Shown in pieces: positions 13,477 to 22,954 of a DNA stretch of 64,000 bases; the stretch's first letter is position 1; each line of letters starts with the position of its first letter. The DNA comes from Pseudomonadota bacterium (GTDB lineage Bacteria; Pseudomonadota; Gammaproteobacteria; Burkholderiales; Burkholderiaceae_E): NCBI GenBank assembly GCA_023388075.1, contig JAEWGX010000130.1, forward strand, positions 14,971-78,970, read 5' to 3'. Under the pieces are notes generated by a model. It was given only the letters and a program-made list of their open reading frames with translations, searched no databases and was not told the DNA's origin. Position numbers and translations under genes: made by a program.

Positions 13477-15627
13477 ATGTTCTTCCGAACCACTTTAAGA
13501 GAAGAGGGGGCGCCGGACCGCTTCGCGCAGGTCCTGCTGGACGGTCCGTTGGCCGGAAGCTACGCCTATCGCCTACCTGCGCCGCAGCAATCGGCGTGCC
13601 CATCGCACGACGCCTCCTCGGAGGCACCGCTCGTCGGTCGCTGGGTCGTCGTACCGTGGGGGCGCACCCGCCGGGTCGGGGTGGTCGAGGCGACCTCGGA
13701 TCAATGCGAGCTGCCCGCCGAGCGCATCCGCGAGATCGGCGAGCCGGTTCCGGGCCTGCCACCGCTCACGCCGCAGTGGCTACACTTCATTCGCGTGGCG
13801 GCCACCTACTACCAGGGCGAAGCGGCGGAGCTGGCGCTTGGCAGCGTGCCTAAGCTGCTGCGCGTCGCGCCGAGCGGCCGAACCCGCAAGCATGCCGCGG
13901 ATCGCCTGGCGGCGTTCAGGCAGGACGATCCTGCCCCCACGACGCTGGCCAGCGCGGCGGCCGCCCCCGCGGTGCCCGACGCGCCGAATGCGGAGCAGGC
14001 CCGCGTCCTGGAGACCCTGTGCGCGAGCTCGCCCCCGGATGCAGCGCCGGCGCCCTGGCTGCTTCATGGCGTCACGGGAAGCGGCAAGACGGAGGTGTAC
14101 GTCCGCTGGCTGCGTCGGATGCTGGACGCGGATCCGGGCGCACAGGTGCTCCTCCTCGTGCCGGAGATCGGCCTCACCCCGGCGCTCCTCGCCCAGTTGC
14201 GGCGACGCTTTCCCCACGAGTCCGTCGCGGTCCTGCACAGCGAGATGCCCGATGCGGCCCGCGCCAGCCACTGGCTGGCGGCCGCGACCGGGGAGGCGCG
14301 CATCGTGCTCGGAACCAGGCTCGCGGTCCTTGCCCATATCCCGCGGCTGGTGGCGATCGTCGTCGACGAGGAGCACGACCCGTCCTACAAGCAGCAGGAG
14401 GGCATTCGCTACTCGGCGCGGGACATGGCCGTGATGCGCGCGGCCATGGCGCGCGTACCCATCCTGCTCGGCTCGGCCACCCCGTCGCTGGAAAGCTGGC
14501 AGAACATGCGCGAGGGACGCTACCGCCTGCTGCGGCTCGCGTCCCGCGCGGTTGCCGCCAGCCTTCCGACCGTCCGGTTGGTGCCGCTGCGCTCCGCGCG
14601 CCTTACCCACGGGCTGACGGCGCAGGCGATCGGCGCGATCGGGGAGGTCCTCGGCCGCGGCGAGCAGGCGCTCGTCTTCCTCAACCGCCGCGGCTACGCG
14701 CCGGTGCTCGCCTGCGATGCCTGCGGCTGGCTTTCCCGCTGCGATCACTGCGACGCGTATCGCGTGCTCCACCGCCTGGGCTCCGCCACGCACCGGTATC
14801 GCCTCGTCTGCCACCACTGCGCCACCGAGGCGGCCGCGCCCCGCGCCTGCCCGGCCTGCGGCAACCAGGATCTCGCGCCGCTCGGGCGCGGCACCCAGCG
14901 CCTGGAGGAGGGGCTGGTGCAGCTGTTCCCGCACGCGCGCATCGGGCGCCTGGATCGCGACGTCGCCCGGCGACGCGGCGCGACGGAACGCTTCCTCGCC
15001 GCCGCCCACGCCGGTGACACGGACCTTCTGGTCGGGACCCAGATGCTCGCCAAGGGGCACGACTTCACCCGGCTGACGCTGGTCGTGGTGGTGGATGCGG
15101 ATGCGGGCCTCTTCGCCGCCGACTTCCGCGCGCCGGAACGGCTCTTCGCGACCCTGATGCAGGTGGCGGGCCGGGCCGGGCGGCACCGGTCGGCCGGCGC
15201 CACGACGCTCATCCAGACGCGCTATCCCGAGCATCCGCTGTTCGCGAGCCTCGCGGCCCATGACTACACGGGCTTCGCCGAGCGCGAGCTCGCCGCGCGC
15301 CAGGCGGCCGGCTTTCCCCCGTTCGCCCACCAGGCGCTGCTCCTCGCCCAGTCGCGCAAGGCCGAAGCCGCGCTTGCCTTCCTCGACAAAGCACGTGAGC
15401 ACTTGCTCTCCCTGGACACCGCGCAATTATTGACGGTTTGCGACCCCGTGCCCATGCCGCTCGCGCGGCTGCGCGATCTCTTCCGGGCCCAGTTGCTGAT
15501 CGAGTGCCAAGCGCGCAAGCCGCTCCATCGGCAGCTCGCCGTCTTGCGCGGCCGGCTCGAGGCCATCGCGGCTGAGATCACCGGCACGATCCGCTGGCAG
15601 CTGGTCATCGACCCGAGCGAGATCTGA
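13477..15627 (+). CDS. priA: Primosomal replication protein N' (PriA helicase)
   Basis: 3'-5' helicase that restarts stalled replication forks by loading the primosome. It has 716 residues. The N-terminal DNA-binding domain is followed by Walker A GVTGSGKTEVY, Walker B VDEEHDPSYKQQEG, and the zinc-binding insertion with eight cysteines (CDACGW..CDHCDAY..CHHC..CPACG). The helicase C-terminal motif is GTQMLAKGHDF, then AGRAGR. ATG 13477 lies right after the AT-rich DnaA-box region. Its stop overlaps the start of rep (TGATG). Confidence 0.97.
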   Translation: MFFRTTLREEGAPDRFAQVLLDGPLAGSYAYRLPAPQQSACPSHDASSEAPLVGRWVVVPWGRTRRVGVVEATSDQCELPAERIREIGEPVPGLPPLTPQWLHFIRVAATYYQGEAAELALGSVPKLLRVAPSGRTRKHAADRLAAFRQDDPAPTTLASAAAAPAVPDAPNAEQARVLETLCASSPPDAAPAPWLLHGVTGSGKTEVYVRWLRRMLDADPGAQVLLLVPEIGLTPALLAQLRRRFPHESVAVLHSEMPDAARASHWLAAATGEARIVLGTRLAVLAHIPRLVAIVVDEEHDPSYKQQEGIRYSARDMAVMRAAMARVPILLGSATPSLESWQNMREGRYRLLRLASRAVAASLPTVRLVPLRSARLTHGLTAQAIGAIGEVLGRGEQALVFLNRRGYAPVLACDACGWLSRCDHCDAYRVLHRLGSATHRYRLVCHHCATEAAAPRACPACGNQDLAPLGRGTQRLEEGLVQLFPHARIGRLDRDVARRRGATERFLAAAHAGDTDLLVGTQMLAKGHDFTRLTLVVVVDADAGLFAADFRAPERLFATLMQVAGRAGRHRSAGATTLIQTRYPEHPLFASLAAHDYTGFAERELAARQAAGFPPFAHQALLLAQSRKAEAALAFLDKAREHLLSLDTAQLLTVCDPVPMPLARLRDLFRAQLLIECQARKPLHRQLAVLRGRLEAIAAEITGTIRWQLVIDPSEI

Positions 15628-17672
15628 TGCAGGCCGGGGAGCTGAATCCATCGCAGGCCGAGGCAGTCCGCTACCTGGACGGCCCGTGCCTGGTCATCGC
15701 CGGCGCCGGCTCCGGCAAGACACGGGTCATCACCGCGAAGCTCGCGCACCTGATCGATGCCGGCTTCGCCTCGCGGGCGATCGCGGCGATCACCTTCACC
15801 AACAAGGCCGCAAGCGAGATGGCCGAGCGCTTCGCCGCCGCGGCGCGGGTGGCCGCCGCCGACCGGCCGACGATCTGCACCTTCCATTCGCTGGGCATGC
15901 GCATCCTCCGCGCAAGCGGCAAGGCGGTGGGGCTGAAGCCCTCCTTCTCCATCTTCGACGCGGACGACTGCGGCAACCTGCTGGCGCAACTGCTCGCCAC
16001 CACGGACCGCCGCTTCGTGCGGATGGCGGCGGCGCGGATCTCGCTGTGGAAGAACGCGCTGGTGGACCCCGAGGCGGCGCTGCGGGTTGCCCGCGGCGAG
16101 CACGAGCTGCGGATCGCGCGGGCCTATCGGGACTACCAGGCCACCCTGGAAGGCTACCAGGCGGTCGACTTCGACGACCTGATCCGCCTGCCGCTGCGGC
16201 TGCTCCAGGACGATGCGGCAAGCGCCGAGCTCTGGCGGGAACGCCTGCGCTACTTCCTCGTGGACGAGTACCAGGACACCAACGCGGCGCAGTACCAGTT
16301 GCTGCGCCTGCTGGTGGGCGACCGGCAGGGCTTCACGGCGGTCGGTGACGATGACCAGTCGATCTACGGCTGGCGCGGCGCCACGCTCGAGAACCTGCGA
16401 CGACTCGGCCAGGACTTTCCAGGCCTCAAGGTGATCAAGCTCGAACAGAACTACCGGTCGAGCCGCACCATCCTCACGGCCGCCAACGCCCTGATCGGGC
16501 ACAACCCGAAGCTGCACGCCAAGAAGCTCTGGTCGTCTCTCGGCCTGGGCGATCCGGTCAAGGTCCTGGCCTGCGACGACGACGAGCACGAGGCCGAAAC
16601 CGTGGTGATGCGCCTGTCTGCGGCCCGCTTCGAGCGGCGTGGTGCCTGGTCCGACTACGCCATCCTGTACCGCGGCAACCACCAGGCGCGGGTGATCGAG
16701 CAGATGCTGCGAAAGGAGCGCATTCCCTACCAGATCTCCGGTGGCCAGTCGTTCTTCGACAAGGCCGAGATCAAGGACCTGTGCGCGTACCTGCGCCTGC
16801 TCGCGAACGACGACGACGACCCGGCGTTCATCCGCGCCGCCACCACGCCGCGCCGCGGTATCGGCGCACAGACGCTCAAGACGCTGGGCGAGTATGCGGG
16901 CGGGCGCGAGATCAGCCTCTTCCAGGCGGTGTTCGAAGCCGGGCTGGACGGGCGCATCGCCGAGCGCCAGCTCGCCTGCCTGCGCGAGTTCGGCGACTTC
17001 ATCAACCGCATCGGCTGGCGGGCGCAACGCGAGCCGGCCGCGCCGGTGCTGGCCGACCTGGTCAAGGCGATCGACTACCAGGGCCATCTCGCCGAGCAGG
17101 GCGACGAGCGCACCGCGGCGAACCGCTGGCAGAACGTCTCCGAGTTCTGCGACTGGATCGCGCGCCAGTCCGAGGCGGATGCAGGGTCCGCGCCGGTGAC
17201 GCTCGTCGACATGGCACAGCGCATCTCGCTGATCACGCGCCTGGAGGGTCGGGACGGCGACGGGGACGCGGTACGTCTGTCCACGATTCACGCCGCCAAG
17301 GGCCTGGAGTATCCGCACGTCTTCCTGGTCGGCGTGGAGGAAGGCCTCCTGCCTCACGCCGGTCGCGAGGACGAGGACCCGGCGGAGCGGGGCTACCCCG
17401 CCGAGGCCGCCGTGGATTCCCAGCGAATGCAGGAGGAGCGGCTGGAGGAGGAACGCCGGCTGATGTACGTCGCGATCACCCGGGCGAAGCGATCACTGAC
17501 TCTCAGTTGGTGCCGCCAGCGGCGGCGCGCCCGCTCACTGGTGGAGTGCCAGCCCTCGCGGTTCATCGGGGAGATGGCGATCGATGCGGCCGGCTCGGGC
17601 AACCGGCTGGTCGACGCGGACGATGCGAAGAAGCGTCTCGCGGCGCTTCGGGAGATGTTCGGCAAGGCTTAG
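15627..17672 (+). CDS. rep: ATP-dependent DNA helicase Rep (UvrD/Rep superfamily 1A)
   Basis: 3'-5' SF1A helicase that clears proteins ahead of forks. It has 681 residues, the Rep length. Motifs are ELNPSQAEAV (Q motif), AGAGSGKTRVIT (Walker A), FTNKAASEM (Ia), VDEYQDTN (II), DDQSIYGWRGA (III), LEQNYRSS (IV), LSTIHAAKGLEYPHVFL (V) and LMYVAITRAKRSLTLSW (VI). The gene is translationally coupled to priA, a functionally sensible pair since Rep and PriA act in alternative fork-restart routes. Confidence 0.94.
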   Translation: MQAGELNPSQAEAVRYLDGPCLVIAGAGSGKTRVITAKLAHLIDAGFASRAIAAITFTNKAASEMAERFAAAARVAAADRPTICTFHSLGMRILRASGKAVGLKPSFSIFDADDCGNLLAQLLATTDRRFVRMAAARISLWKNALVDPEAALRVARGEHELRIARAYRDYQATLEGYQAVDFDDLIRLPLRLLQDDAASAELWRERLRYFLVDEYQDTNAAQYQLLRLLVGDRQGFTAVGDDDQSIYGWRGATLENLRRLGQDFPGLKVIKLEQNYRSSRTILTAANALIGHNPKLHAKKLWSSLGLGDPVKVLACDDDEHEAETVVMRLSAARFERRGAWSDYAILYRGNHQARVIEQMLRKERIPYQISGGQSFFDKAEIKDLCAYLRLLANDDDDPAFIRAATTPRRGIGAQTLKTLGEYAGGREISLFQAVFEAGLDGRIAERQLACLREFGDFINRIGWRAQREPAAPVLADLVKAIDYQGHLAEQGDERTAANRWQNVSEFCDWIARQSEADAGSAPVTLVDMAQRISLITRLEGRDGDGDAVRLSTIHAAKGLEYPHVFLVGVEEGLLPHAGREDEDPAERGYPAEAAVDSQRMQEERLEEERRLMYVAITRAKRSLTLSWCRQRRRARSLVECQPSRFIGEMAIDAAGSGNRLVDADDAKKRLAALREMFGKA

Positions 17673-17733
17673 CAGGCTCGCCACGCCCGGTGTTACTCGC
17701 CAGGCCCTATCGCGGCGCCACGCGGGCGCCGGG

Positions 17734-18384
17734 TCAGTTGCCGGCCGGCTTGGCGCCCGCGCCGTTGCCCTGGCCCTCGGCGGCCTTGGCCTCGCCGCCT
17801 TCGGCCGCTGCCTCGTCACCCTCGGCCTTGGGCTCCTCGAAGCTCGCGCCGGCGTCGTTGGCCATGTAGACCACCGCCTTGGTGATCTCGAGATCGGAGA
17901 ACTGGCCGCCGCCCTGCGGCGGCATCGCGCCCTTGCCTTTGAGCGCCGAGGCCACCAGCGTCTCCAACCCCTGCTTGATGCGCGCCGCCCAGGCGCCCTT
18001 GTCCCCGTGCTTGGGCGCGCCCGCGACACCGGCGTCGTGGCAAGCGGCACAGACGGTCTTGTAGACTTCGTCGCCCGAGCGGGCCGCCGCCGGGCCGCCA
18101 CCGCCCTCGGCCAGCTCGAAGCCGGCCACCGGCCGGATGCGCGCCTCGATCGCCTCGGGCGCCATGGAATCCGAGCCGGCGCCCACGCGAATGCTGGTCT
18201 GCATGAAGGTCGCGAGCAGCATGATCAGGAGGATCGGCACGGCGAAGCCGAGGATCACCACGGTGATGAGCTGACGCGGCGTCTTGATGAACGAAGTGGG
18301 TTCGTCGTCATGCGGGACGCCGCCGCCGGGAAGGCCCGAGGGGGAACTGCCGATACCCTGACGTGTGTCTGCGTGAGATGCCAT
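17734..18384 (-). CDS. Membrane-anchored monoheme cytochrome c (cytochrome c5-type)
   Basis: Electron carrier of the periplasmic face. It has 216 residues from ATG 18384. A hydrophobic anchor at about residues 37-58 (LITVVILGFAVPILLIMLLA) is uncleaved or a signal-anchor. It is followed by a class I cytochrome c domain with heme site CAACH and a likely axial Met in KGKGAMPPQGGG. The C-terminal 30 residues are Ala/Glu/Gly-rich low complexity. The CxxCH-GAMPPxGG pattern is typical of the c5 group used with cbb3 or related oxidases in betaproteobacteria. The partner oxidase is not in the window. Confidence 0.85.
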   Translation of the reverse strand: MASHADTRQGIGSSPSGLPGGGVPHDDEPTSFIKTPRQLITVVILGFAVPILLIMLLATFMQTSIRVGAGSDSMAPEAIEARIRPVAGFELAEGGGGPAAARSGDEVYKTVCAACHDAGVAGAPKHGDKGAWAARIKQGLETLVASALKGKGAMPPQGGGQFSDLEITKAVVYMANDAGASFEEPKAEGDEAAAEGGEAKAAEGQGNGAGAKPAGN

Positions 18385-18553
18385 GGCTGCGTTGCCCGTG
18401 ATAATGCCGTCGGCCCCGCGCGGAAGGCCGCCGGTGTCGCAGGCTTGGAATGCACATCGACGCGCGACAGCGCCGCGCATCGGCACGAAACCCAGGATTT
18501 TAGCCGGGAACGCTGCGCTGCGCGAAACCGGGGTGTCGTTGCGGCGACCCGGC

Positions 18554-18582
18554 CGGCCGTCGCCTGCCGTCCCGGACGGCCG
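18554..18582. repeat. 8-bp inverted repeat between the MBL nuclease and cytochrome c genes
   Basis: CGGCCGTC (18554-18561) and GACGGCCG (18575-18582) can pair across a 13-nt loop in the 229-nt gap. There is no T-run on either strand, so it is not a classical intrinsic terminator. Otherwise this gap shows nothing recognisable. Confidence 0.3.
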
Positions 18583-18613
18583 CGGGGCCGCAGGGAGCCG
18601 CGCCGGGCGACGT

Positions 18614-19969
18614 CTACAGCTCGACGGTCTGCTGGTGCTCGGCGACGGCCACCTCGAACCCGTGCGCCTCCTCGATCTTCAGTCGCAGGTGATCGGCCGG
18701 CACCGGCTCGCCATGGGTCAGGAACACCCGCCTGGGAGGCCGCGGGATGCGACCGATCCATTCGATCAGCTCCTCACGGTCGGCATGCGCCGACAGCGAG
18801 TTGATGCTGACCACGTCCGCACGCACCGGCACGTACCCGCCGTGGATCTTGATCTCCCGCGCACCGGCCGCCAACGCCGCACCGCGCGTGCCGGCAGCCT
18901 GATAGCCGGCCAGCAGGATGGTGTTCCGGTGGTTCGGGGCCATCGCCTTCAGGTGGTGGATGACGCGCCCGCCGGTGGCCATGCCGCTGGCCGAGATGAT
19001 CACGGCGGGATAGCGCAGGTCGTTCAGGCTTCGCGACTCCTCCACCGACTTCACCACGTGCACCATCTCGCCGATCCGCCGACACTCCGCCGGGGACAAG
19101 CGGTGCCACCGGCAATGGCCTTGATACAGCTGCGTCACGTCGGCCGCCATCGGGCTGTTGAGAAAGATCGGCACGTCCGGGATCCGCTTGTCCCGCTTGA
19201 GCCGGGCCGCCAGGTACATCAGCGTCTGCGCCCTGCCCACCGCGAACGCCGGCACGATCACCACGCCGCCGCGCGCGGCCGTGCGGTCGATCGCCTCCGC
19301 GAGCGTGGTCTCCGGATCCTCGTCGCCGTGCGATCGGTCCCCGTAGGTGGATTCCATCACCACGTAGTCCGCCAGGGGTGGCGGCTCCGGCGGCAGCATC
19401 AGCAGGTCGTCGTTCCTGCCCAGGTCGCCCGAGAACAGCGCCGAGCCACCGTCCCAGGTGACGTGTGCGCTCGCGGCCCCGAGGATGTGGCCGGCAAGGG
19501 AGAAGCGGGCGCCGATGCCGGGCACCACCTCGAACGCTTCCCCGAATTCGCGCGGCTGCAGGAGCGCCAGCGACCGGCGCGCGTCCGCCTCGGTGTAGAG
19601 CGGCAACGCCGGCCGGTGCCTGGACAGGCCGTGGCGGTTGGCGAATGCCGCGTCCTCCTCCTGCAGATGGCCCGCGTCCGGCAGCATGATCTCGCACAGG
19701 TCGCGCGTCGCTCGCGTGCAGTAGACCGGGCCGCGGAAACCCTGCCGCACCAGTGCCGGCAGGTAGCCGCTGTGATCGATGTGGGCATGGGTCAGGACGA
19801 CCGCATCCAGCTCGCCGGCCGGCAGCGGAAACGGTGCCCAGTTCCTGAGGCGCAACTGCTTGAGTCCCTGGAACAGGCCGCAGTCGACCAGCACGCGCCG
19901 GCCGCCGTGCTCCAGCAGGTACTTCGAGCCGGTCACGGTTCCGGCGGCACCGAGGAAGGTCAGTTGCAT
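18614..19969 (-). CDS. Metallo-beta-lactamase/beta-CASP RNA exonuclease-like protein
   Basis: Zinc-dependent hydrolase of the CPSF73/YSH1-like bacterial group, likely acting on RNA (family knowledge). It has 451 residues. The N-terminal MBL domain has FLGAAGTVTGS and the zinc motif HAHIDHSG. LAGHILGAA and FSGDLGRNDD supply further metal ligands. The beta-CASP insertion has VPAFAVGRAQTLMYL. The RNA-specificity loop region is VIISASGMATGGRVIHHL, and the last metal histidines lie in LSAHADREEL and FLTHGE. It stands alone, facing away from the adjacent tRNA gene. Confidence 0.92.
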   Translation of the reverse strand: MQLTFLGAAGTVTGSKYLLEHGGRRVLVDCGLFQGLKQLRLRNWAPFPLPAGELDAVVLTHAHIDHSGYLPALVRQGFRGPVYCTRATRDLCEIMLPDAGHLQEEDAAFANRHGLSRHRPALPLYTEADARRSLALLQPREFGEAFEVVPGIGARFSLAGHILGAASAHVTWDGGSALFSGDLGRNDDLLMLPPEPPPLADYVVMESTYGDRSHGDEDPETTLAEAIDRTAARGGVVIVPAFAVGRAQTLMYLAARLKRDKRIPDVPIFLNSPMAADVTQLYQGHCRWHRLSPAECRRIGEMVHVVKSVEESRSLNDLRYPAVIISASGMATGGRVIHHLKAMAPNHRNTILLAGYQAAGTRGAALAAGAREIKIHGGYVPVRADVVSINSLSAHADREELIEWIGRIPRPPRRVFLTHGEPVPADHLRLKIEEAHGFEVAVAEHQQTVEL

Positions 19970-20039
19970 GGGAATCCGAATCCTTGCGTGGCCGCCGGCG
20001 ATCCGGGGCCAGGCCGGAAATGCTATCCTAGGAGCCTGC

Positions 20040-20115
20040 GCGCCCGTAGCTCAGGGGATAGAGTATTGGCCTCCGAAGCCAAGGGTCGCACGTTCGATTC
20101 GTGCCGGGCGCGCCA
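20040..20115 (+). tRNA. tRNA-Arg (anticodon CCG)
   Basis: A full cloverleaf can be drawn. The acceptor stem GCGCCCG (20040-20046) pairs with CGGGCGC (20105-20111). The D-loop contains AGCTCAGGGGATAGAG. The anticodon stem TTGGC/GCCAA encloses CTCCGAA, giving anticodon CCG, which reads CGG arginine codons. The T-arm is GTTCGATTC. Discriminator G is followed by an encoded CCA (20113-20115). It is a single gene, not part of a cluster. Confidence 0.95.
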
Positions 20116-20202
20116 CCCCGTTCCCCCTTCCACATTCCGTCCCCCCCATCCGATCTCCGCGAAGCGGGCGCTTCAGGCCCGCCGGCGCGCTATCCTTGGC
20201 CG

Positions 20203-20583
20203 ATGCAATGGCCGACTCGTCATCTTTGGCTCGTTGCCGGTTGGCTGTCCGTCGTCACGGGCCTGGTCGGCATCGCGCTGCCGCTGCTGCCGACCACCCC
20301 CTTCCTGCTGCTCGCGGCCTGGTGCTTCTCCCGTGGCAGCCCGCGCATCGAGCGCTGGCTGCTGGAGCATCCCCGCCTCGGTCCGCCGGTGCGCGACTGG
20401 CGCAGCCACCGCGCGGTGCCGCTCGCGGCCAAGCAGTTCGCCACGGTCATGATGGCGGCAAGCTCGGTGTGGGCGGCGATCGTCCTGCCGCTCGCGTGGT
20501 GCTGGATACCCGCTGCCTTCTGCAGCGCCGTCGCCGTCTTTCTCTGGCGCCTGCCCACCCGGCGTCCGGTCCGCTCCGACTGA
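20203..20583 (+). CDS. DUF454 (YbaN-like) inner-membrane protein
   Basis: A 126-residue membrane protein with three or four hydrophobic segments. The family signature is at the N-terminus: LVAGWLSVVTGLVGIALPLLP is followed by TTPFLLLAAWCFSRGSPR, then WLLEHPRLGPPVRDW. The function of DUF454 is unknown. ATG 20203 fits the family start; the frame extends upstream into the tRNA gene, which is not real coding. It ends 15 nt from the convergent modC. Confidence 0.85.
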   Translation: MQWPTRHLWLVAGWLSVVTGLVGIALPLLPTTPFLLLAAWCFSRGSPRIERWLLEHPRLGPPVRDWRSHRAVPLAAKQFATVMMAASSVWAAIVLPLAWCWIPAAFCSAVAVFLWRLPTRRPVRSD

Positions 20584-20598
20584 GGCCCCGCGGGACCC

Positions 20599-21405
20599 TC
20601 AGGCGCGACGAAGCGAGGGCGCCTCGGTGATCTCCCGTGCCAGCGCGGCCTGGGCCGCGGAGCGCTGCGGCCTCGGCTCGCCGGTGATCGCGAGATACGA
20701 CGCGTCGCTGCTCCCTTCGGCCGCGACCTGCCGAAGGTCCACCGTCCTCGCCACGCGGCCTTCGTCGTAGACCAGCGCGACATCGGCCAGCGCCAGCACG
20801 TCGTCGACATCGTGGGTGATCATCAGCGCCGGGATCCCCCAATGGCGGCGCACGGCCGCCAGGTCGTCGCGCAGCGCGCGGCGCAACATCGCGTTGAGCG
20901 ATGCGAACGGCTCGTCGAGCAGCAGGACCGCCGGCTCGCAGGCGAGCGCGCGCGCCAGCGCCACGCGCTGCTGCTGGCCGCCGGACAGGGTCCCCGGCCG
21001 GCTGTCGGCCAGGTGCGCGATCTCGAAGCGCTCGAGCAGCGACTGCACCCGTGCCCGGTCGGCCGCGCCGAGGCGAGGCCGGTACCAGCGCCCCAGCCCG
21101 AACGCCACGTTGTCGCGAACGCTCAGGTGGGGGAACAACGCGTAGCCCTGGAAGACGTACCCCGTGTGCCGTTGCGCGGCCGGCAGGTCGATGCCGGCTG
21201 CCGCATCGTAGAGCGTGCGTCCGGCGACGCGGACGTGCCCCGCCCGCGGTCGCTCCAGGCCGGCGAGCGCCCTCAGGGTCAGCGTCTTCCCGGACCCCGA
21301 CGGGCCGTAGAGTGCGACGAAGGCCGCATCGGTCGCGAAGCGCGCAGCCAGATCGAACCGCCTTCGTCCGTCCGAGACCTGCAATGCGATATCGACGTCG
21401 ATCAC
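20599..21405 (-). CDS. modC: Molybdate ABC transporter ATP-binding protein ModC, lacking the TOBE domain
   Basis: ATPase of the molybdate importer. Walker A is YGPSGSGKT, the Q-loop is VFQGYALFPHLSV, the signature is TLSGGQQQRVALARAL, Walker B is AVLLLDEPFASL, and the H-loop is MITHDVDD. With 268 residues it is about 90 short of a full ModC; the C-terminal molybdate-binding TOBE/Mop domain is absent. GTG 21405 overlaps the modA stop (GTGA). It is the last gene of modE-B-A-C. A role in sulfate or phosphate uptake is less likely given modA and modE. Confidence 0.9.
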   Translation of the reverse strand: MIDVDIALQVSDGRRRFDLAARFATDAAFVALYGPSGSGKTLTLRALAGLERPRAGHVRVAGRTLYDAAAGIDLPAAQRHTGYVFQGYALFPHLSVRDNVAFGLGRWYRPRLGAADRARVQSLLERFEIAHLADSRPGTLSGGQQQRVALARALACEPAVLLLDEPFASLNAMLRRALRDDLAAVRRHWGIPALMITHDVDDVLALADVALVYDEGRVARTVDLRQVAAEGSSDASYLAITGEPRPQRSAAQAALAREITEAPSLRRA

Positions 21406-22202
21406 GGCGAGCCGAAGCCGTAGGCGGCCAGGATCTCCCGCGCCGGCGGCGCGCGCAGGAACTGGACGAAGCGGTGGGCGAGCCCCTTCTGCCGGCTCTG
21501 CGCCACCACCGCGACCGGATAGGAGACCGGCGCGGGTCCGGTCAGCGTGGCGACCACCGCCACCTCGTCCTTCATGATGGCGGCGTCGGTCGCGTAGACG
21601 AACCCTGCCTCCACCTCGCCTCGGCTCACGTAGTCGAGGACCTGGCGGACACTGTTCGCGGGAACCAGCTTCGGCTCGAGCGCCGCCCACACGCCGGCGT
21701 GCTCGAGGGCCTCTTTCGCGTAGCGACCGGCCGGCACGGTGGCGGGCTTGCCGATGGCGATCCGCTTGACCGCGGTCCGCACCAGGTCCTGCAGTCCCGC
21801 AACCGGGACCGCCCCACGGGCCGGAACGACCAGGACGACGTGGTTGGTGGCGAAGTCCATCCGCGAGGCGGAATCGAGGAGCGATCGCCGCATCCCCCGG
21901 TCCATGGTCGCCTGGTCGGCACTGGCGAACACGTCCACCGGGGCGCCCTGGTCGATCTGCTGGAGCAGCACGCCGGAGGCGGCGAAATTGAAGCGCACCA
22001 CCGCGCCCGGAGCCGCCGACTCGAAATTCGGCCCGATCTCCCTGAACGCGTTGGCCAGGCTGGCGGCGGCCGAGACCGTGATCTCCTGCGCCCCGGCATG
22101 GGCCGGGAGGGCCAAGGCGAGGATCACGCCCGCCACTGCGTGGCGGATTCGTCCCAAGCGGCTCGATTCCCTTGCCGGACCCGTGACTTTTGCCGTGGTC
22201 AT
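21402..22202 (-). CDS. modA: Molybdate ABC transporter periplasmic substrate-binding protein ModA
   Basis: Periplasmic molybdate/tungstate receptor of 266 residues. A signal peptide ending AHAGAQ (cleavage about residue 39) precedes EITVSAAASLANAFREIGP, the family N-terminus with ligand-binding serines. VDVFASADQATMD, GKPATVPAGRYAKEAL and VRQVLDYVSRGEVEAGFVYATDA (in parts) are ModA hallmarks. It overlaps both modB upstream and modC downstream by 4 nt, so the three are coupled. Confidence 0.94.
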   Translation of the reverse strand: MTTAKVTGPARESSRLGRIRHAVAGVILALALPAHAGAQEITVSAAASLANAFREIGPNFESAAPGAVVRFNFAASGVLLQQIDQGAPVDVFASADQATMDRGMRRSLLDSASRMDFATNHVVLVVPARGAVPVAGLQDLVRTAVKRIAIGKPATVPAGRYAKEALEHAGVWAALEPKLVPANSVRQVLDYVSRGEVEAGFVYATDAAIMKDEVAVVATLTGPAPVSYPVAVVAQSRQKGLAHRFVQFLRAPPAREILAAYGFGSP

Positions 22203-22882
22203 CGGATCGAGAACAGGCGATTGGCCAGCACGAGGACCAGGATCGATACCACCGAGGTCACCATGACGAACAGCATTGCCTGGTCGTTCTCGCCCGCCTG
22301 CACCGCGTCGTAGATCGCCATGGAAAGTGTCTGGGTCTGCTTCGGAATCGAGCCGGCCACCATCAGCGAAGCGCCGAACTCGCCCATTGCCCGGGCGAAC
22401 GCGAGCAGGCCGCCGGCCAGGATGCCGGGCCAGGCAAGCGGCAGGGTCACCCGGAGAAACACGGAACAGCGTGATTGGCGCAGCGTGCTGGCCGCGGCCT
22501 CGAGGTCGCGATCCACGCCGGCGAACGCGGCGCTCGCCGACTTCATCACCAGCGGCAGCGCGACCAGCGCGGAGGCGACCACCGCGCCGTGCCAGCTGAA
22601 GATGATGGTGTAGTCGAAGTGCTCGCGCAGCCAGGCCCCGAGCGGACTTCGGCGTCCGGCCGCCACCAGGATGCCGTAACCGAGCACGGTTGGCGGCAGC
22701 ACCAGCGGCAGCATGAGAATCGGCTCCAGCACCGAGCGACCCGGCAGGCGCGAGCGCGCGAAGACCCAGCCGAGCGACACGCCGGTCAGCAGGGCGAGCA
22801 GCGTCGCCACCGCGGCCACCTTGAGCGACAGGCCGAGCGGGAACCAGTCGGTGGCGGCAATCATCGCCCGCGTCGGATCCAT
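22199..22882 (-). CDS. modB: Molybdate ABC transporter permease ModB
   Basis: Inner-membrane permease of 227 residues with five or six hydrophobic segments. It has the PLVLPPTVLGYGILVAAG motif of ModB/CysT permeases and the EAA loop region ending ARAMGEFGASLMVAGSIP. It is the first transporter gene in this operon (order B-A-C, whereas A-B-C is the common order). Its start lies 13 nt after a palindromic operator. Confidence 0.94.
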   Translation of the reverse strand: MDPTRAMIAATDWFPLGLSLKVAAVATLLALLTGVSLGWVFARSRLPGRSVLEPILMLPLVLPPTVLGYGILVAAGRRSPLGAWLREHFDYTIIFSWHGAVVASALVALPLVMKSASAAFAGVDRDLEAAASTLRQSRCSVFLRVTLPLAWPGILAGGLLAFARAMGEFGASLMVAGSIPKQTQTLSMAIYDAVQAGENDQAMLFVMVTSVVSILVLVLANRLFSIR

Positions 22883-22895
22883 GGCCTCCCAGTCC

Positions 22896-22915
22896 TTATA
22901 TTCCGGGGAATATAA
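22896..22915 (-). promoter_or_regulatory. ModE-type operator (20-bp palindrome)
   Basis: TTATATTCC (22896-22904) and GGAATATAA (22907-22915) form a perfect palindrome with a 2-bp centre. AT-rich TATA half-sites match the known style of ModE boxes. It is directly upstream of modB and downstream of modE, and would overlap a -10 element, consistent with repression by molybdate-bound ModE. Binding by this ModE is inference from position and pattern. Confidence 0.7.
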
Positions 22916-22954
22916 CGCGGAGGAGGACGGAGGCGGTATCGCCGCGAAACCCCC

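Noticed and set aside
15264..17357. A 697-codon open frame antisense to priA/rep
   Set aside because: The plus strand has all helicase motifs; the antisense translation has no family features.
18554..18582. Intrinsic terminator after the MBL nuclease gene
   Set aside because: The stem is strong, but no T-run follows on either strand, so only an inverted repeat is reported.
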